30,403 bases of DNA from Nitrososphaeria archaeon (GTDB taxonomy: Archaea; Thermoproteota; Nitrososphaeria; JACIWG01). Where the stretch lies: positions 1 through 30,403 of the forward strand of contig JACIWG010000002.1 of assembly GCA_014361085.1 (NCBI GenBank), written 5' to 3'. Of the stretch, positions 1 through 7,852 are shown one piece after another (position 1 is the stretch's first letter; each line of letters opens with the position of its first letter). Made by a program: the position numbers and the translations under genes. The notes beneath the pieces are model-generated. The model saw only the letters and a program-made list of their open reading frames with translations, searched no databases and was not told the DNA's origin.

Positions 1-406
1 TAGAAATAGATTTGAACTGTTCTGCCAGAGCATGGCCTTTTATTGATATAGAAAACTGTTTATTCCATCCAAACGGAGCCCTAAATGTTTCTATGCCAGA
101 TGCTTTAGCCGATTCCTCCATAAACTTTAGAACCTTGTATGCTTTAAAGGGGTTTGCAAGATTTGAACTCAAGTGAGCGAACGGGTAGATTAGTATCCTG
201 TTTGCTCCAAGCTGGTTAAGGGATGCTTTAACTTCCTCTATAGCCTTTAAGACAACATCTTCATCATCACCTTCTTCTACTGAAGTGAAGAGTACTAGAA
301 TGTCATTGTACTTGAACTCTCTTCCCTCACATTCTTCAGCGGCGTCAATTTCCTTTTTTATAAGCCTGAACTCTATAGTGTCAGTATGAAGTTGTAGAAT
401 CTTCAA
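1..406 (-). CDS. thrS: Threonyl-tRNA synthetase, archaeal type, N-terminal part (runs off the window)
   Basis: Reading the minus strand from a TTG at 406 gives about 135 residues of an uninterrupted frame that continues past position 1. The start (KILQLHTDTIEFRLIKKE), the LFTSVEEGD segment, RILIYPFAHLSSNLA and RAPFGWNKQFSISIKGH are the hallmarks of the archaeal ThrS N-terminal editing domain, which is related to D-aminoacyl-tRNA deacylases and removes serine mischarged on tRNA-Thr. The catalytic and anticodon-binding domains lie outside the window. The TTG is chosen because a strong archaeal Shine-Dalgarno sequence (AAGGTGA, 414-420) sits just before it and overlaps the stop of the upstream gene. 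The two genes are therefore probably co-transcribed and translationally coupled. Family assignment is firm; only the start codon is inferred. Confidence 0.93.
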   Translation of the reverse strand, partial: MKILQLHTDTIEFRLIKKEIDAAEECEGREFKYNDILVLFTSVEEGDDEDVVLKAIEEVKASLNQLGANRILIYPFAHLSSNLANPFKAYKVLKFMEESAKASGIETFRAPFGWNKQFSISIKGHALAEQFKSIS

Positions 407-413
407 CTAAAAA

Positions 414-623
414 TCACCTTGAGAATATGATATGGTCAAGTTCTCTCGCCTTCTTTGTCTCTTTCTTCCATTGCCTATAATGTTCGTGGCAAAGGTAGAC
501 CCTTCTTGGTTCACCATCAAACTTTATACTACTTTTAGAAACCTGTTCCACGCTAAGAGACCTTTCTGCAATATTATTGCATCCTTTGGCCATACATTTT
601 ATACCCTTATCGACTTTACCCAT
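414..623 (-). CDS. Small Cys/His-rich protein, probable zinc binding, upstream of thrS
   Basis: This 69-residue protein of unknown function has two metal-ligand pairs: CMAKGC near the N-terminus and a CHEH segment (LCHEHYRQW) near the middle. They are separated by about 30 residues and could form one zinc site. The rest is basic and charged. The frame stays open further upstream to 719, but that extension would overlap the divergent phosphatidyltransferase gene and reads as a shadow. The ATG at 623 has a GGAG motif about eight bases upstream and a TTTAATAAC TATA-like box near 648. It ends eight bases before the thrS start, so it looks like the first gene of a thrS operon. A role in translation is only a guess from that context. 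Confidence 0.72.
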   Translation of the reverse strand: MGKVDKGIKCMAKGCNNIAERSLSVEQVSKSSIKFDGEPRRVYLCHEHYRQWKKETKKARELDHIIFSR

Positions 624-644
624 CACAGCTCTCCAACCTAAACT

Positions 645-666
645 GTTATTAAATCTCAAAATATAA
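645..666. promoter_or_regulatory. Divergent promoter region between the small zinc protein and the phosphatidyltransferase
   Basis: Only about 60 bases separate the two divergent start codons (623 and 682). On the minus strand a TTTAATAAC box lies about 25 bases before the ATG at 623. On the plus strand an AAAATATAAG box lies about 20 bases before the ATG at 682. Both fit archaeal TATA boxes of leaderless or short-leader transcripts. No promoter mapping supports this; it is a pattern reading. Confidence 0.4.
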
Positions 667-681
667 GTTGTGCGGATTAAT

Positions 682-1254
682 ATGGTATTGAATAGGCTCA
701 GAGAAATTATTAAACCCATAACATCAAGGATTGGAGAATATTTTTCTAAGACAGGATTACCAGCATGGTTCTGGACACTGTTTGGTATATTGTTTGCCCT
801 AGCATCAATGTCATTTTATATGCAACAAGGATACTTGAACACTCTTATGGGAGGACTATTTTACTTGATTTCAGGGTTCATGGACGTTGTAGACGGTGCA
901 GTCGCAAGCTACACTCATACTGCTTCAAAACTTGGAAGTTTCATAGACTCAACCTCTGACAGGATTACAGAAATAATAGTCTTCTTTGGACTTATGGTTG
1001 GAGGATGGGCTCCTCCAGACCTCATCTTCCTTGCAGTAACATTTTCCCTTCTAGTCAGCTACGTGAGAGCTAAAGGTGAGTCGCTGAATGTTGAAATAAG
1101 GGGTAGAGGTTTGGGAGAGAGAGCTGAAAGAATAATTATTTTATCCCTATTCAGTATAGTTGGAGCACCATACTATGGAATAGTTATAGTCTCAGCTTTA
1201 GCAGTAATCACATTTGTTCACAGATGCATAATTGTAATGGGTGCCTTAAAGTAG
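682..1254 (+). CDS. CDP-alcohol phosphatidyltransferase, probable archaetidylinositol phosphate synthase
   Basis: This 190-residue integral membrane enzyme carries the full CDP-alcohol phosphatidyltransferase signature (DG..A........G...D...D), seen as DVVDGAVAS followed by GSFIDSTSD. The acidic residues bind the divalent metal and the CDP-lipid pyrophosphate. Five or six hydrophobic segments surround it. In archaea this family joins CDP-archaeol to inositol phosphate, glycerol phosphate or serine. The sequence style (LREIIKPITSRIGEYFSKTG at the start) resembles archaetidylinositol phosphate synthases, but the head group cannot be fixed from sequence. The ATG at 682 is preferred. A GTG at 670 would add four residues but lies closer to the TATA-like box. 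Confidence 0.85.
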   Translation: MVLNRLREIIKPITSRIGEYFSKTGLPAWFWTLFGILFALASMSFYMQQGYLNTLMGGLFYLISGFMDVVDGAVASYTHTASKLGSFIDSTSDRITEIIVFFGLMVGGWAPPDLIFLAVTFSLLVSYVRAKGESLNVEIRGRGLGERAERIIILSLFSIVGAPYYGIVIVSALAVITFVHRCIIVMGALK

Positions 1255-1530
1255 TTACTTCAACTTCCTCTCATCTTTAGCTCTAACCTTGACAACACCA
1301 AAGTGGACTGCACATGAAATACAATAGTATTTTACTGTCTTTTCAGATGGAATGTATGTTCCAGCAGCCTTCAACTCCTTAGCTAGAGTCGGGTCTACAA
1401 AGCTTAATCTTGTAGTAATCTTTTTAGCCTTATCTCTGGGAACCATTGCACCACAGTTGGAGCACTGAACCATTTCAGACCTTCCTTTACCACCCTTACC
1501 ACGTCCTCTGCTCTTTCTTTTCTTAGCCAA
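1255..1530 (-). CDS. rps26e: 30S ribosomal protein S26e
   Basis: A 91-residue basic protein with the S26e layout: a Lys/Arg/Gly-rich N-terminus, a zinc ribbon formed by CSNC and CISC pairs, and the connecting segment with VDPTLAKELKAAGTY. S26e sits near the mRNA exit channel of the small subunit. It is found in eukaryotes and in TACK (and Asgard) archaea, not in most euryarchaea, so it is a useful lineage marker. The start is a TTG at 1530 and no in-frame ATG precedes the conserved region. A TTTTTTTATATTACC box about 27-40 bases upstream suggests a leaderless or very short-leader message. The stop abuts the stop of the convergent phosphatidyltransferase gene with no gap. Confidence 0.95.
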   Translation of the reverse strand: MAKKRKSRGRGKGGKGRSEMVQCSNCGAMVPRDKAKKITTRLSFVDPTLAKELKAAGTYIPSEKTVKYYCISCAVHFGVVKVRAKDERKLK

Positions 1531-1630
1531 ATTCGGTCGTTAGAACTACCATTTAGGTAATATAAAAAAATTTTCTAACAAGCTTGAAAATGAAATAAAC
1601 TTATAATGTGCTGTACCTTAAATTTGTATC

Positions 1631-2941
1631 ATGGGAAGAACACTTGTTAAAGTAAAATATGTTATAACATGCGATAGAAAGTTTAATGTCCTGAGAAGGG
1701 CTGCAATAGCATTTGAAGATGGAATTATAACATATGTTGGTCCAGAGGATAAGACACCATTTTCTAAACAATATTTTGACGAAATTTTGGTCGAAGAAGA
1801 CGGTGTAGCTATACCTGGGCTTATAAACGCGCACACACATGCTGCAATGAACCTTTTCAGGGGAGTATGCGATGATCTACCGTTAAAAGAATGGCTTGAA
1901 AAGGAGATTTGGCCTCTTGAGGCTAAACTATCATCAGAAGATCTATTCTATGGAAATCTTGCAGCCTTTTTAGAAATGTTGTCCACCGGAATAACCACAT
2001 TCGCTGACTTCTACTATTTCAAGGAGCTAATAGATGCCTTAAAAATTATACCATTACGTGCTATTGCAACAGTAGCCTTTCTTGACCTAGTGCCTGATGG
2101 AGAAGTATATTGGAGAAGATTTAATGAGCTTCAAAAATATTTTGAGCTGGCAGATTCTGTAGAAGGGGGACTCGTTAAGGTTGCGTTAGGACCTCATGCA
2201 ATATACACTTGCAGTAGAGAACTTTTAGAGAAGATTGCAGAAGTTTCAGAAAAGTACATGTTACCAGTACACATGCATGTTTCAGAAACTGTTGATGAAA
2301 TAAAATTTGCTAGAGAAAAGTTTGGGAAAACAGTTGTAGAATACTTAGATGAAATAGGCATATTAAATGAGAGGATGATTGCAGCCCACTGCATTCACTT
2401 AAACGAGGATGAAATAAGAATATTAGGTGATAGAAGAGTTAACTGTGTACATTGTCCATCATCAAACCTAAAGCTTGCTGATGGCATAATGCCAGTTTCT
2501 AGACTGCTTAAGGCTAACGTTAACGTCTGCCTTGGAACAGATGGTGCAGCAAGTGCAAACTCATTAAACCTCTTTAATGAAATGAGGAATACTATTCTTT
2601 TACAGAGGGGAATTAGCCTTAACCCAACCTTCCCAAACGCGAGGGAGGCGCTTTTAATGGCGACAAGGAATGGTGCAAAAGCTCTTGGGCTGGAAGAAAC
2701 CGTTGGTTCTATAGAAGTGGGGAAGAAGGCTGACATCGTATTATTAGATGGAGGAAGCCCTAGACTTTTACCAGAACATAATCTTGTATCAAACATTGTT
2801 TACTCCTGCACTCCAGCTGATGTACTTTATACTATAGTTAATGGTAAAGTACTTTATTGTAGAGGAAAATTTTCTAACATAAACACTGACAGCATTTTAA
2901 AAATCTTTAGTGAGAGAGCGTTAAAGCTTTTGAGCGGCTGA
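1631..2941 (+). CDS. mtaD: Amidohydrolase, 5'-methylthioadenosine/S-adenosylhomocysteine deaminase family
   Basis: The 436-residue protein is a full-length metal-dependent deaminase of the ATZ/TRZ (COG0402) group. The metal ligands are visible: HTH at residues 68-70, H214 with E219 in HMHVSET, H253 in AAHCIH, and D304 in LGTDG. Family members deaminate MTA, SAH, adenosine or 5'-deoxyadenosine to the inosine form. In methanogens the 5'-deoxyadenosine deaminase DadD belongs here. The substrate is inferred, but the neighbour that converges on it is S-adenosylhomocysteine hydrolase, so the two probably share the methyl cycle. The ATG at 1631 lies about 28 bases after a CTTATAATG box (near 1600), as for a leaderless message. 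Confidence 0.88.
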   Translation: MGRTLVKVKYVITCDRKFNVLRRAAIAFEDGIITYVGPEDKTPFSKQYFDEILVEEDGVAIPGLINAHTHAAMNLFRGVCDDLPLKEWLEKEIWPLEAKLSSEDLFYGNLAAFLEMLSTGITTFADFYYFKELIDALKIIPLRAIATVAFLDLVPDGEVYWRRFNELQKYFELADSVEGGLVKVALGPHAIYTCSRELLEKIAEVSEKYMLPVHMHVSETVDEIKFAREKFGKTVVEYLDEIGILNERMIAAHCIHLNEDEIRILGDRRVNCVHCPSSNLKLADGIMPVSRLLKANVNVCLGTDGAASANSLNLFNEMRNTILLQRGISLNPTFPNAREALLMATRNGAKALGLEETVGSIEVGKKADIVLLDGGSPRLLPEHNLVSNIVYSCTPADVLYTIVNGKVLYCRGKFSNINTDSILKIFSERALKLLSG

Positions 2942-2943
2942 GA

Positions 2944-4191
2944 CTAGGTTGTCCACTGTTGAAGATACTTTCTCTGCTCTTCAGTAAGTACATCTATTTG
3001 AATATTTTCTGCGGCAAGCTTCTGCAAAACAACTTCCCTGTCAATTTCCTCTGGAACATCGTAGACCCTATCCTCTAATCTTTCTCCATTTTCCTTCAAA
3101 AATATTACAGAAAGAAGCTGTGTAGCAAAACTTAGGTCCATAATTTCTATTGGGTGACCATCTCCAGCAGCAATATTAACAAGCCTACCTTCAGCTAAAA
3201 GATATAGTCTCCTTCCATCAGGTAAAGTGTATTCGTCAATATTCTTTCTAACATTCTTAACTTCTTTTGCAATAGATTTTAAGCCTCTAACGTCAACTTC
3301 TACATCAAAATGTCCAGCATTAGCTAGTACAGCACCATCCTTCATCTTAAGAAAATGTTTTACTGTTATAGGTTTAAGGTTGCCTGTTGCAGTGACAAAA
3401 ATGTCACCCAAAGATGCGGCATCATCCATCTTCATCACTTCAAAACCGTCTAAATGTGCTTCGAGTGCAGAAAATGGGTCTACTTCACAGACTATAACCC
3501 TTGCACCAAGGCCCCTTAGTCTTGAGGCAATACCTTTACCAACCCAACCATATCCTACAACAACAGCATACTTTCCAGCAACAAGCATGTTTGTTGTTCT
3601 CATAATACCGTCTACAACACTCTGTCCACTCCCATACTTGTTATCAAAAATACGTTTACTCTTAGCATTATTTACAGCAATAACTGGAAAACGCAGCACA
3701 CCATCATTTTCCATAGCCTTATACCTTAAAACTCCAGTCGTCGTCTCCTCAGTACCGCCTATAACATTTTCTGCAAAGCCCTTCTTATGTAAAGTTACAC
3801 CCAGATCTCCGCCATCATCCACAATAATGTCAGGCCTAAACTCGGCAACCCTAGAAACATTCATCTCATACTCTTCCAATGTTTCATTGTACCAGGAGTA
3901 AACATGAGATACCTTTTCAGCCAAAGCTGCTGCAACATCATCTTGAGTTGTTAAGGGGTTAGATGATGTTATAGAAACTTCTGCACCAAGCTCCTGTAAC
4001 GTTATAGCCAAAAGTGCAGTTTTTGCCTCCAAATGAAGGCATACGCCTATCTTTTTACCTTCTAAAGGCCTTTTGTCCAAAAATCTCGCCTTTAACCTCC
4101 TTAAAACAGGCATTCTCGCCCAAGCCCATTCAAGCTTCCTCCTACCCTCAGGAGCCAGTGAAGGATCTCTTATAGCATGTTCTAAAACCAT
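2944..4191 (-). CDS. ahcY: Adenosylhomocysteinase (S-adenosylhomocysteine hydrolase)
   Basis: This 415-residue enzyme splits S-adenosylhomocysteine into adenosine and homocysteine and relieves product inhibition of methyltransferases. Visible features are H53 in CLHLEAKTA, SNPLTTQD near residue 77, the DDGGDL acid at about residue 126, K179 and D183 in KRIFDN, and the NAD-binding loop GYGWVGKG at residues 213-220. Length matches the archaeal family, which lacks some insertions of the eukaryotic enzyme. Its stop lies two bases from the stop of the convergent deaminase gene. The ATG at 4191 is the natural start, with conserved sequence beginning soon after it. Assignment is firm. Confidence 0.97.
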   Translation of the reverse strand: MVLEHAIRDPSLAPEGRRKLEWAWARMPVLRRLKARFLDKRPLEGKKIGVCLHLEAKTALLAITLQELGAEVSITSSNPLTTQDDVAAALAEKVSHVYSWYNETLEEYEMNVSRVAEFRPDIIVDDGGDLGVTLHKKGFAENVIGGTEETTTGVLRYKAMENDGVLRFPVIAVNNAKSKRIFDNKYGSGQSVVDGIMRTTNMLVAGKYAVVVGYGWVGKGIASRLRGLGARVIVCEVDPFSALEAHLDGFEVMKMDDAASLGDIFVTATGNLKPITVKHFLKMKDGAVLANAGHFDVEVDVRGLKSIAKEVKNVRKNIDEYTLPDGRRLYLLAEGRLVNIAAGDGHPIEIMDLSFATQLLSVIFLKENGERLEDRVYDVPEEIDREVVLQKLAAENIQIDVLTEEQRKYLQQWTT

Positions 4192-4242
4192 ATTATGTCA
4201 GATTATGTATTTAAACTAAAATTAATATGCTTTTTTGAAATT

Positions 4243-5685
4243 TTAGAACGATTTTGCGACTACAACAACCTTTTCAGCTGTTCTACCGCACCAAGCACAT
4301 GGCCCCCAGACCTTCTCCTCTACATCAACCCTCCTACCTCTAACCTCGTATCCGCCAGTATCTTCTTTAATTTTTTCAGAACATTCTTTTTGCCCGCAAA
4401 AGTTCATTAAAATAATTTTCCCATTTTTGCTTGCCTCTATACCCTCTTCCCTACAATTTACCCTAACAAGTGCACTTTCAAGCCTCTCATAAGCCCTACT
4501 TCTAAGAAAACTTAAAATATCATCTTTAACATACATTATTTCCTGTTCAAGAAAACTGTCTTCTATAGTCCATCTTTTCCTCAAATCCCTCCTAAATAAC
4601 GTGAGCTTATTTTCCTCCAATTCCTTTACACCGACTTCAACCCTAACGGGTACACCATAGAGTTCCCATTTATAGAACTTTGAACCAGGCCTATCCTCTG
4701 AATCGTCAACCTTAACTCTAAGATTCAACCTCTTAAGCCTCTCTCCCACTTCAAAACATTTTTCAACTATCCTGTTTTCGAACCCCTCTTTTGGAATCGG
4801 TACAATAACAACCTGGATTGGCGCTACATCAAAAGGCAGTACAAGACCATATTCGTCTCCATGAGTAGATATTACTGCTGCCGCCATTCTAGAAAGACCT
4901 GGGCCAAAACATGTTTGATGAACATATTTTTTACTTCCATCTTTATCTAAAAAGATTATTTCAAATGGTATAGAAAATTTTGTTCCAAGGTAGTGGGTGG
5001 TGGCAATCTGTAAAACCTTCCCCTCTGGCATAATGCAGTCGAAGGCAAATGTTTTTTCAGCACCAGGAAACTTGTCCCACTCTTCCCTTTCAACAACAAT
5101 GAATGCTAGACCAAACTTTTCCAGAGCATTCTTAGTTATCCTAATATCTTCAGAAACCTGTTTTAAGGCATCATCTTTACTTGAAAATGCATCATGCGCT
5201 TCAATCCAAAGAAACTCTCTTCCCCTAATTAGAGGCCTTGTAGCCTTAGTCTCTTTCCTATAAACTGTTACTGTCTGAAAGAGCTTTAATGGAAGATCCC
5301 TGTAACTGTGAATCCATAAAGAGTACATTGGATAGAAGGCTGTTTCAGAAGTCGGCCTTAGGGCAAGGTCTTCTTCACCCTCTTCACCCCTAATTTTAAA
5401 GACTTCAGCCTCAAAACCTGTTATATGTTCTTCCTCTTTTCTAAGATATGACATTGGAATTACAAGAGGAAAGAGTACTGGCTGGTGGCCGGTTTCAGTC
5501 AACCCTCTCTCCAGTTCATCTCTTATAAGGTTGATTAGCCTCATAAGGTTCGGCCTGTAAACGACAAAGCCCTTAACATTATATCTTATGTCTACAAGTT
5601 CAGCCCTTTCCAAAATAAGAGAATACCATTCACTAAAATTTTTTTCTTTATCGGGAAAGGCTTTTTCAGGCTGCAACAGTACCAT
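4243..5685 (-). CDS. proS: Prolyl-tRNA synthetase, archaeal/eukaryotic type
   Basis: A 480-residue class II aminoacyl-tRNA synthetase that charges tRNA-Pro. The N-terminal EKNFSEWYSLILERAELVD segment, the motif 2 region with LRPTSETAFYPMY and LIRGREFLWIEAHDAF, and motif 3 with GPGLSRMAAAVI are those of the archaeal ProS type, which has no bacterial-style editing insertion. The anticodon-binding domain follows (DVAPIQVVIVPIPK). The C-terminal domain carries a cysteine cluster (NFCGQKEC and GPCAWCG) that normally binds zinc, and the chain ends in AKSF where many relatives have a C-terminal tyrosine. The start ATG at 5685 opens into an AT-rich promoter region. Confidence 0.97.
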   Translation of the reverse strand: MVLLQPEKAFPDKEKNFSEWYSLILERAELVDIRYNVKGFVVYRPNLMRLINLIRDELERGLTETGHQPVLFPLVIPMSYLRKEEEHITGFEAEVFKIRGEEGEEDLALRPTSETAFYPMYSLWIHSYRDLPLKLFQTVTVYRKETKATRPLIRGREFLWIEAHDAFSSKDDALKQVSEDIRITKNALEKFGLAFIVVEREEWDKFPGAEKTFAFDCIMPEGKVLQIATTHYLGTKFSIPFEIIFLDKDGSKKYVHQTCFGPGLSRMAAAVISTHGDEYGLVLPFDVAPIQVVIVPIPKEGFENRIVEKCFEVGERLKRLNLRVKVDDSEDRPGSKFYKWELYGVPVRVEVGVKELEENKLTLFRRDLRKRWTIEDSFLEQEIMYVKDDILSFLRSRAYERLESALVRVNCREEGIEASKNGKIILMNFCGQKECSEKIKEDTGGYEVRGRRVDVEEKVWGPCAWCGRTAEKVVVVAKSF

Positions 5686-5688
5686 CGC

Positions 5689-5751
5689 AGTGGATAGACT
5701 TGAATAACAATTTTAATTTTTTTAAGAAAACGCAGTAAATCTATATCCACT
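5689..5751. repeat. Perfect 8-base inverted repeat around the proS promoter
   Basis: AGTGGATA at 5689-5696 is matched by its exact reverse complement TATCCACT at 5744-5751. The AT-rich stretch that must contain the proS core promoter lies between them. CGCAGT and ACTTGAA also recur in direct orientation at 5686-5704 and 5731-5755. The remainder of the 213-base gap up to 5898 is AT-rich, with a 14-base palindrome CTTTAAAATTAAAG at 5821-5834 and TATA-like sequence at 5850-5870 ahead of the ATPase subunit I gene. Whether any of this binds a regulator is unknown. Confidence 0.35.
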
Positions 5752-5898
5752 TGAACATTTCAGTTTCTAGAAAAAATTGATTAGATAACCTGGCATTCAA
5801 TGGTTCACAAAAATTTTTAACTTTAAAATTAAAGTCTTAATTTATTGAAAAATTTAAAAAATATATTTTGATTAAAGCTAACGTTAGGATGTGGGGAA

Positions 5899-7434
5899 AT
5901 GTTTCCTAAACCTCTTACACGTGTAGTAATTTACACACCTAAAGAAAGTGCTAGAAGAATAATTTTAACTTTAGCAAACGAGTTTTATGTGCAACTAAAT
6001 TCTTCATTTAATGATAAAATTATTTCTGAAAAAGCTAAACCCCTTCAACCCTCAAACCTTCTTGCCAGAGCAATAAACATATTACAGCGTATGGAGAACA
6101 TTTTAAAAGAAAAAGTTACGTTAGACGTAAAATTTGATGAAAGCCAACTCAAATTAGGTGAAGGGGACATATCATATTTTGAAAAAATTGCAGAAGATTT
6201 CAGTAAAGGTTTAGGAAACAAGGAAGAATTCTTAAGAGCATATATTAGGTTAAAAGCCTTCTGCAACCTAGAATCTATGCTCGAGAAAGTGGCACAAACC
6301 GATAAAACTGCAATCATCGACATTTGGGCGAAGACTGTGGACGTGGAAAAGGTTATAAATGTTGTGAAGAAAGTTGAGGAAAAGTCGGCTTTCGAGATTA
6401 TTGAAGAAAAAAGTGTGCATGGTGAATCGGATAAGCCAACATTGCTTGAGAAGACGAGAATGCCTCAGGTTTTTAGAAAACTTGTCCTATCCTTTGGAAC
6501 ACCTAAATCTAATGAGCTTGAACCTTCAATATTTATGGCAATAACCTATCCAATAATTTTTGCATTAATGTTCGGAGACTTCGGCCACGGACTACTTTTA
6601 ACAATATTTGGTATAGCCCTAATAATGTTACAGAGAAAGAAACTTAAGCTTGGGGAAACATTATCTCTTATAGTTTCAGGCGCGAAACTTTACATAATAT
6701 TAGGGATAACTTCATCGATTGTAGGCCTGTTCATGTACAGGGAGGCTTTCGGAAGCCATGAACTTGCACAGACAATATATGAAGCATTACATCTTCCAGA
6801 GATTCCGGAAAACCTTGTTTTAGGTATAACATACATTCCATTAAGATTGAATCCTATAGAAACACCTCTGCGGCTGGCCAGACTATCCCTTCTAATAGCA
6901 TTCTTCCAAGTTTCCTTTGGAATAATCTTATCAATGGTTAATGGACTTTATACAAAAAGAGTTTGGAAAGTTTTAGGAGACATTGGATGGGTAAGCCTTT
7001 ACCTTAGCATAGCATACCTTTTCTTTTTACACGGAAGAAACGTTATATCGGCAGTGCTAAACTTTAACACAATATTATACTATTTCCTACCACCAATGAT
7101 AATAATGATGATTGGTAGAATGGTTGAAGAGAAAGTTAACGGACTTCTCGAAATGCTTGAACAGATTATATCATTGATTTCAAACACATTCTCATACTTC
7201 CGAATACTTGCGATAGGAGCTGCTCACGCACTGTTTAGCAAAATGATTTTTGATGCAGGAAGCGCACTCAATATTTTCATCTTTATACCAATTTTGGTCT
7301 TCGGCACGATAATAATCATGGGTTTCGAGGGACTGCTTGCATTCTTACACTGCCTTAGGCTGCACTGGGTAGAATGGTTCATGAAATTCTATTCTGGAAC
7401 AGGAACAGCATTTCAGCCTCTAAAACTGGTGTAG
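5899..7434 (+). CDS. atpI: A/V-type ATP synthase subunit I (subunit a), with a short N-terminal domain
   Basis: The 511-residue protein is the membrane stator subunit that forms the proton or sodium half-channels next to the K ring. The C-terminal half has about seven membrane segments, starting with AITYPIIFALMFGDFGHGLL. It includes SYFRILAIGAAHALF, whose arginine is the essential charge facing the rotor glutamate, and the terminal LHCLRLHWVEWFMKFYSG block. The N-terminal cytoplasmic part is only about 205 residues, clearly shorter than in typical 600-700 residue relatives, so the stalk-binding arm is reduced. The ATG at 5899 has a purine-rich GGATGTGGGGAA ahead of it. It heads the ATPase gene group and is followed by subunits C and K. 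Confidence 0.93.
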   Translation: MFPKPLTRVVIYTPKESARRIILTLANEFYVQLNSSFNDKIISEKAKPLQPSNLLARAINILQRMENILKEKVTLDVKFDESQLKLGEGDISYFEKIAEDFSKGLGNKEEFLRAYIRLKAFCNLESMLEKVAQTDKTAIIDIWAKTVDVEKVINVVKKVEEKSAFEIIEEKSVHGESDKPTLLEKTRMPQVFRKLVLSFGTPKSNELEPSIFMAITYPIIFALMFGDFGHGLLLTIFGIALIMLQRKKLKLGETLSLIVSGAKLYIILGITSSIVGLFMYREAFGSHELAQTIYEALHLPEIPENLVLGITYIPLRLNPIETPLRLARLSLLIAFFQVSFGIILSMVNGLYTKRVWKVLGDIGWVSLYLSIAYLFFLHGRNVISAVLNFNTILYYFLPPMIIMMIGRMVEEKVNGLLEMLEQIISLISNTFSYFRILAIGAAHALFSKMIFDAGSALNIFIFIPILVFGTIIIMGFEGLLAFLHCLRLHWVEWFMKFYSGTGTAFQPLKLV

Positions 7435-7440
7435 TACATG

Positions 7441-7632
7441 CTATCCTCTTTTAGCAAGCCTCCACGCTTCATAAAATGTTATGAATATTCCAAAGAGTGT
7501 TGCAAGGAGTGTGACTAGGACAGTTTGACCTATTTCCCGCCCGATAAGATAGCCTGCGATAGCGAAAACCAGTATCGTGAGAGAGAGGCCAAAGTATTCG
7601 AAACCTTCTCTTACACTCATACCCTTCAACAT
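7441..7632 (-). CDS. Small two-helix membrane protein resembling the AtpZ family, antisense within the ATPase cluster
   Basis: This 63-residue protein has two membrane segments joined by a GYLIGREIGQT turn, and it ends in FGIFITFYEAWRLAKRG. That order (a Gly-rich first helix, a charged G-R/K-G turn, a second helix with LFGI, then a Y..WRL.KR tail) matches the AtpZ / ATPase gene 1 family that accompanies bacterial F-type ATP synthases and is implicated in cation supply or assembly. The family call is by pattern only. The gene lies on the strand opposite subunits I and C and stops seven bases after subunit I ends. Starts at ATG 7632 or ATG 7620 are possible; a TTTTATT box lies about 22 bases before the former. 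Confidence 0.55.
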   Translation of the reverse strand: MLKGMSVREGFEYFGLSLTILVFAIAGYLIGREIGQTVLVTLLATLFGIFITFYEAWRLAKRG

Positions 7633-7650
7633 ACATATTATTTTACTGGA

Positions 7651-7851
7651 ATAAAATCCTTTTGGAAAGACTATTTAGCAATATTTTCACCCTTCATACT
7701 ATCATTGATTCTTACACCAATCATATTTTATATCACACTTTCTTTTACAGGATCAAAGATTATTACTGCCATAGTTTCTCTACTGATAGGTGTCAGCATC
7801 CTTTTTATAGGAAACATTTTCCTATACTATAAGCTTAAGGGGAGAAAATAG
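7651..7851 (+). CDS. Small hydrophobic protein between ATPase subunits I and C, start unresolved
   Basis: The plus strand stays open up to a stop at 7849-7851, one base before the subunit C start. The last 65 or so codons encode two strongly hydrophobic segments (IFSPFILSLILTPIIFYITL and ITAIVSLLIGVSILFIGNIF) and a basic tail ending KLKGRK, so a two-helix membrane protein is likely. The start is a problem. The only standard codons in frame are TTG 7525, which would run 108 bases antisense through the AtpZ-like gene, and TTG 7705, which cuts into the first helix. The coordinates given begin just after the AtpZ-like gene at an ATA codon and mark the plausible coding part, not a proven start. 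It could be a remnant. Confidence 0.4.
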   Translation: MKSFWKDYLAIFSPFILSLILTPIIFYITLSFTGSKIITAIVSLLIGVSILFIGNIFLYYKLKGRK

Positions 7852-7852
7852 G

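Noticed and set aside
2395..2796. 133-codon minus-strand frame opposite the deaminase
   Set aside because: It is antisense to catalytic motifs of the amidohydrolase; a shadow frame.
3227..3901. Long plus-strand frame of 224 codons opposite ahcY
   Set aside because: It is antisense to the strongly conserved SAH hydrolase, has a Ser/Pro/Thr-rich composition typical of mirror frames, and shows no motif.
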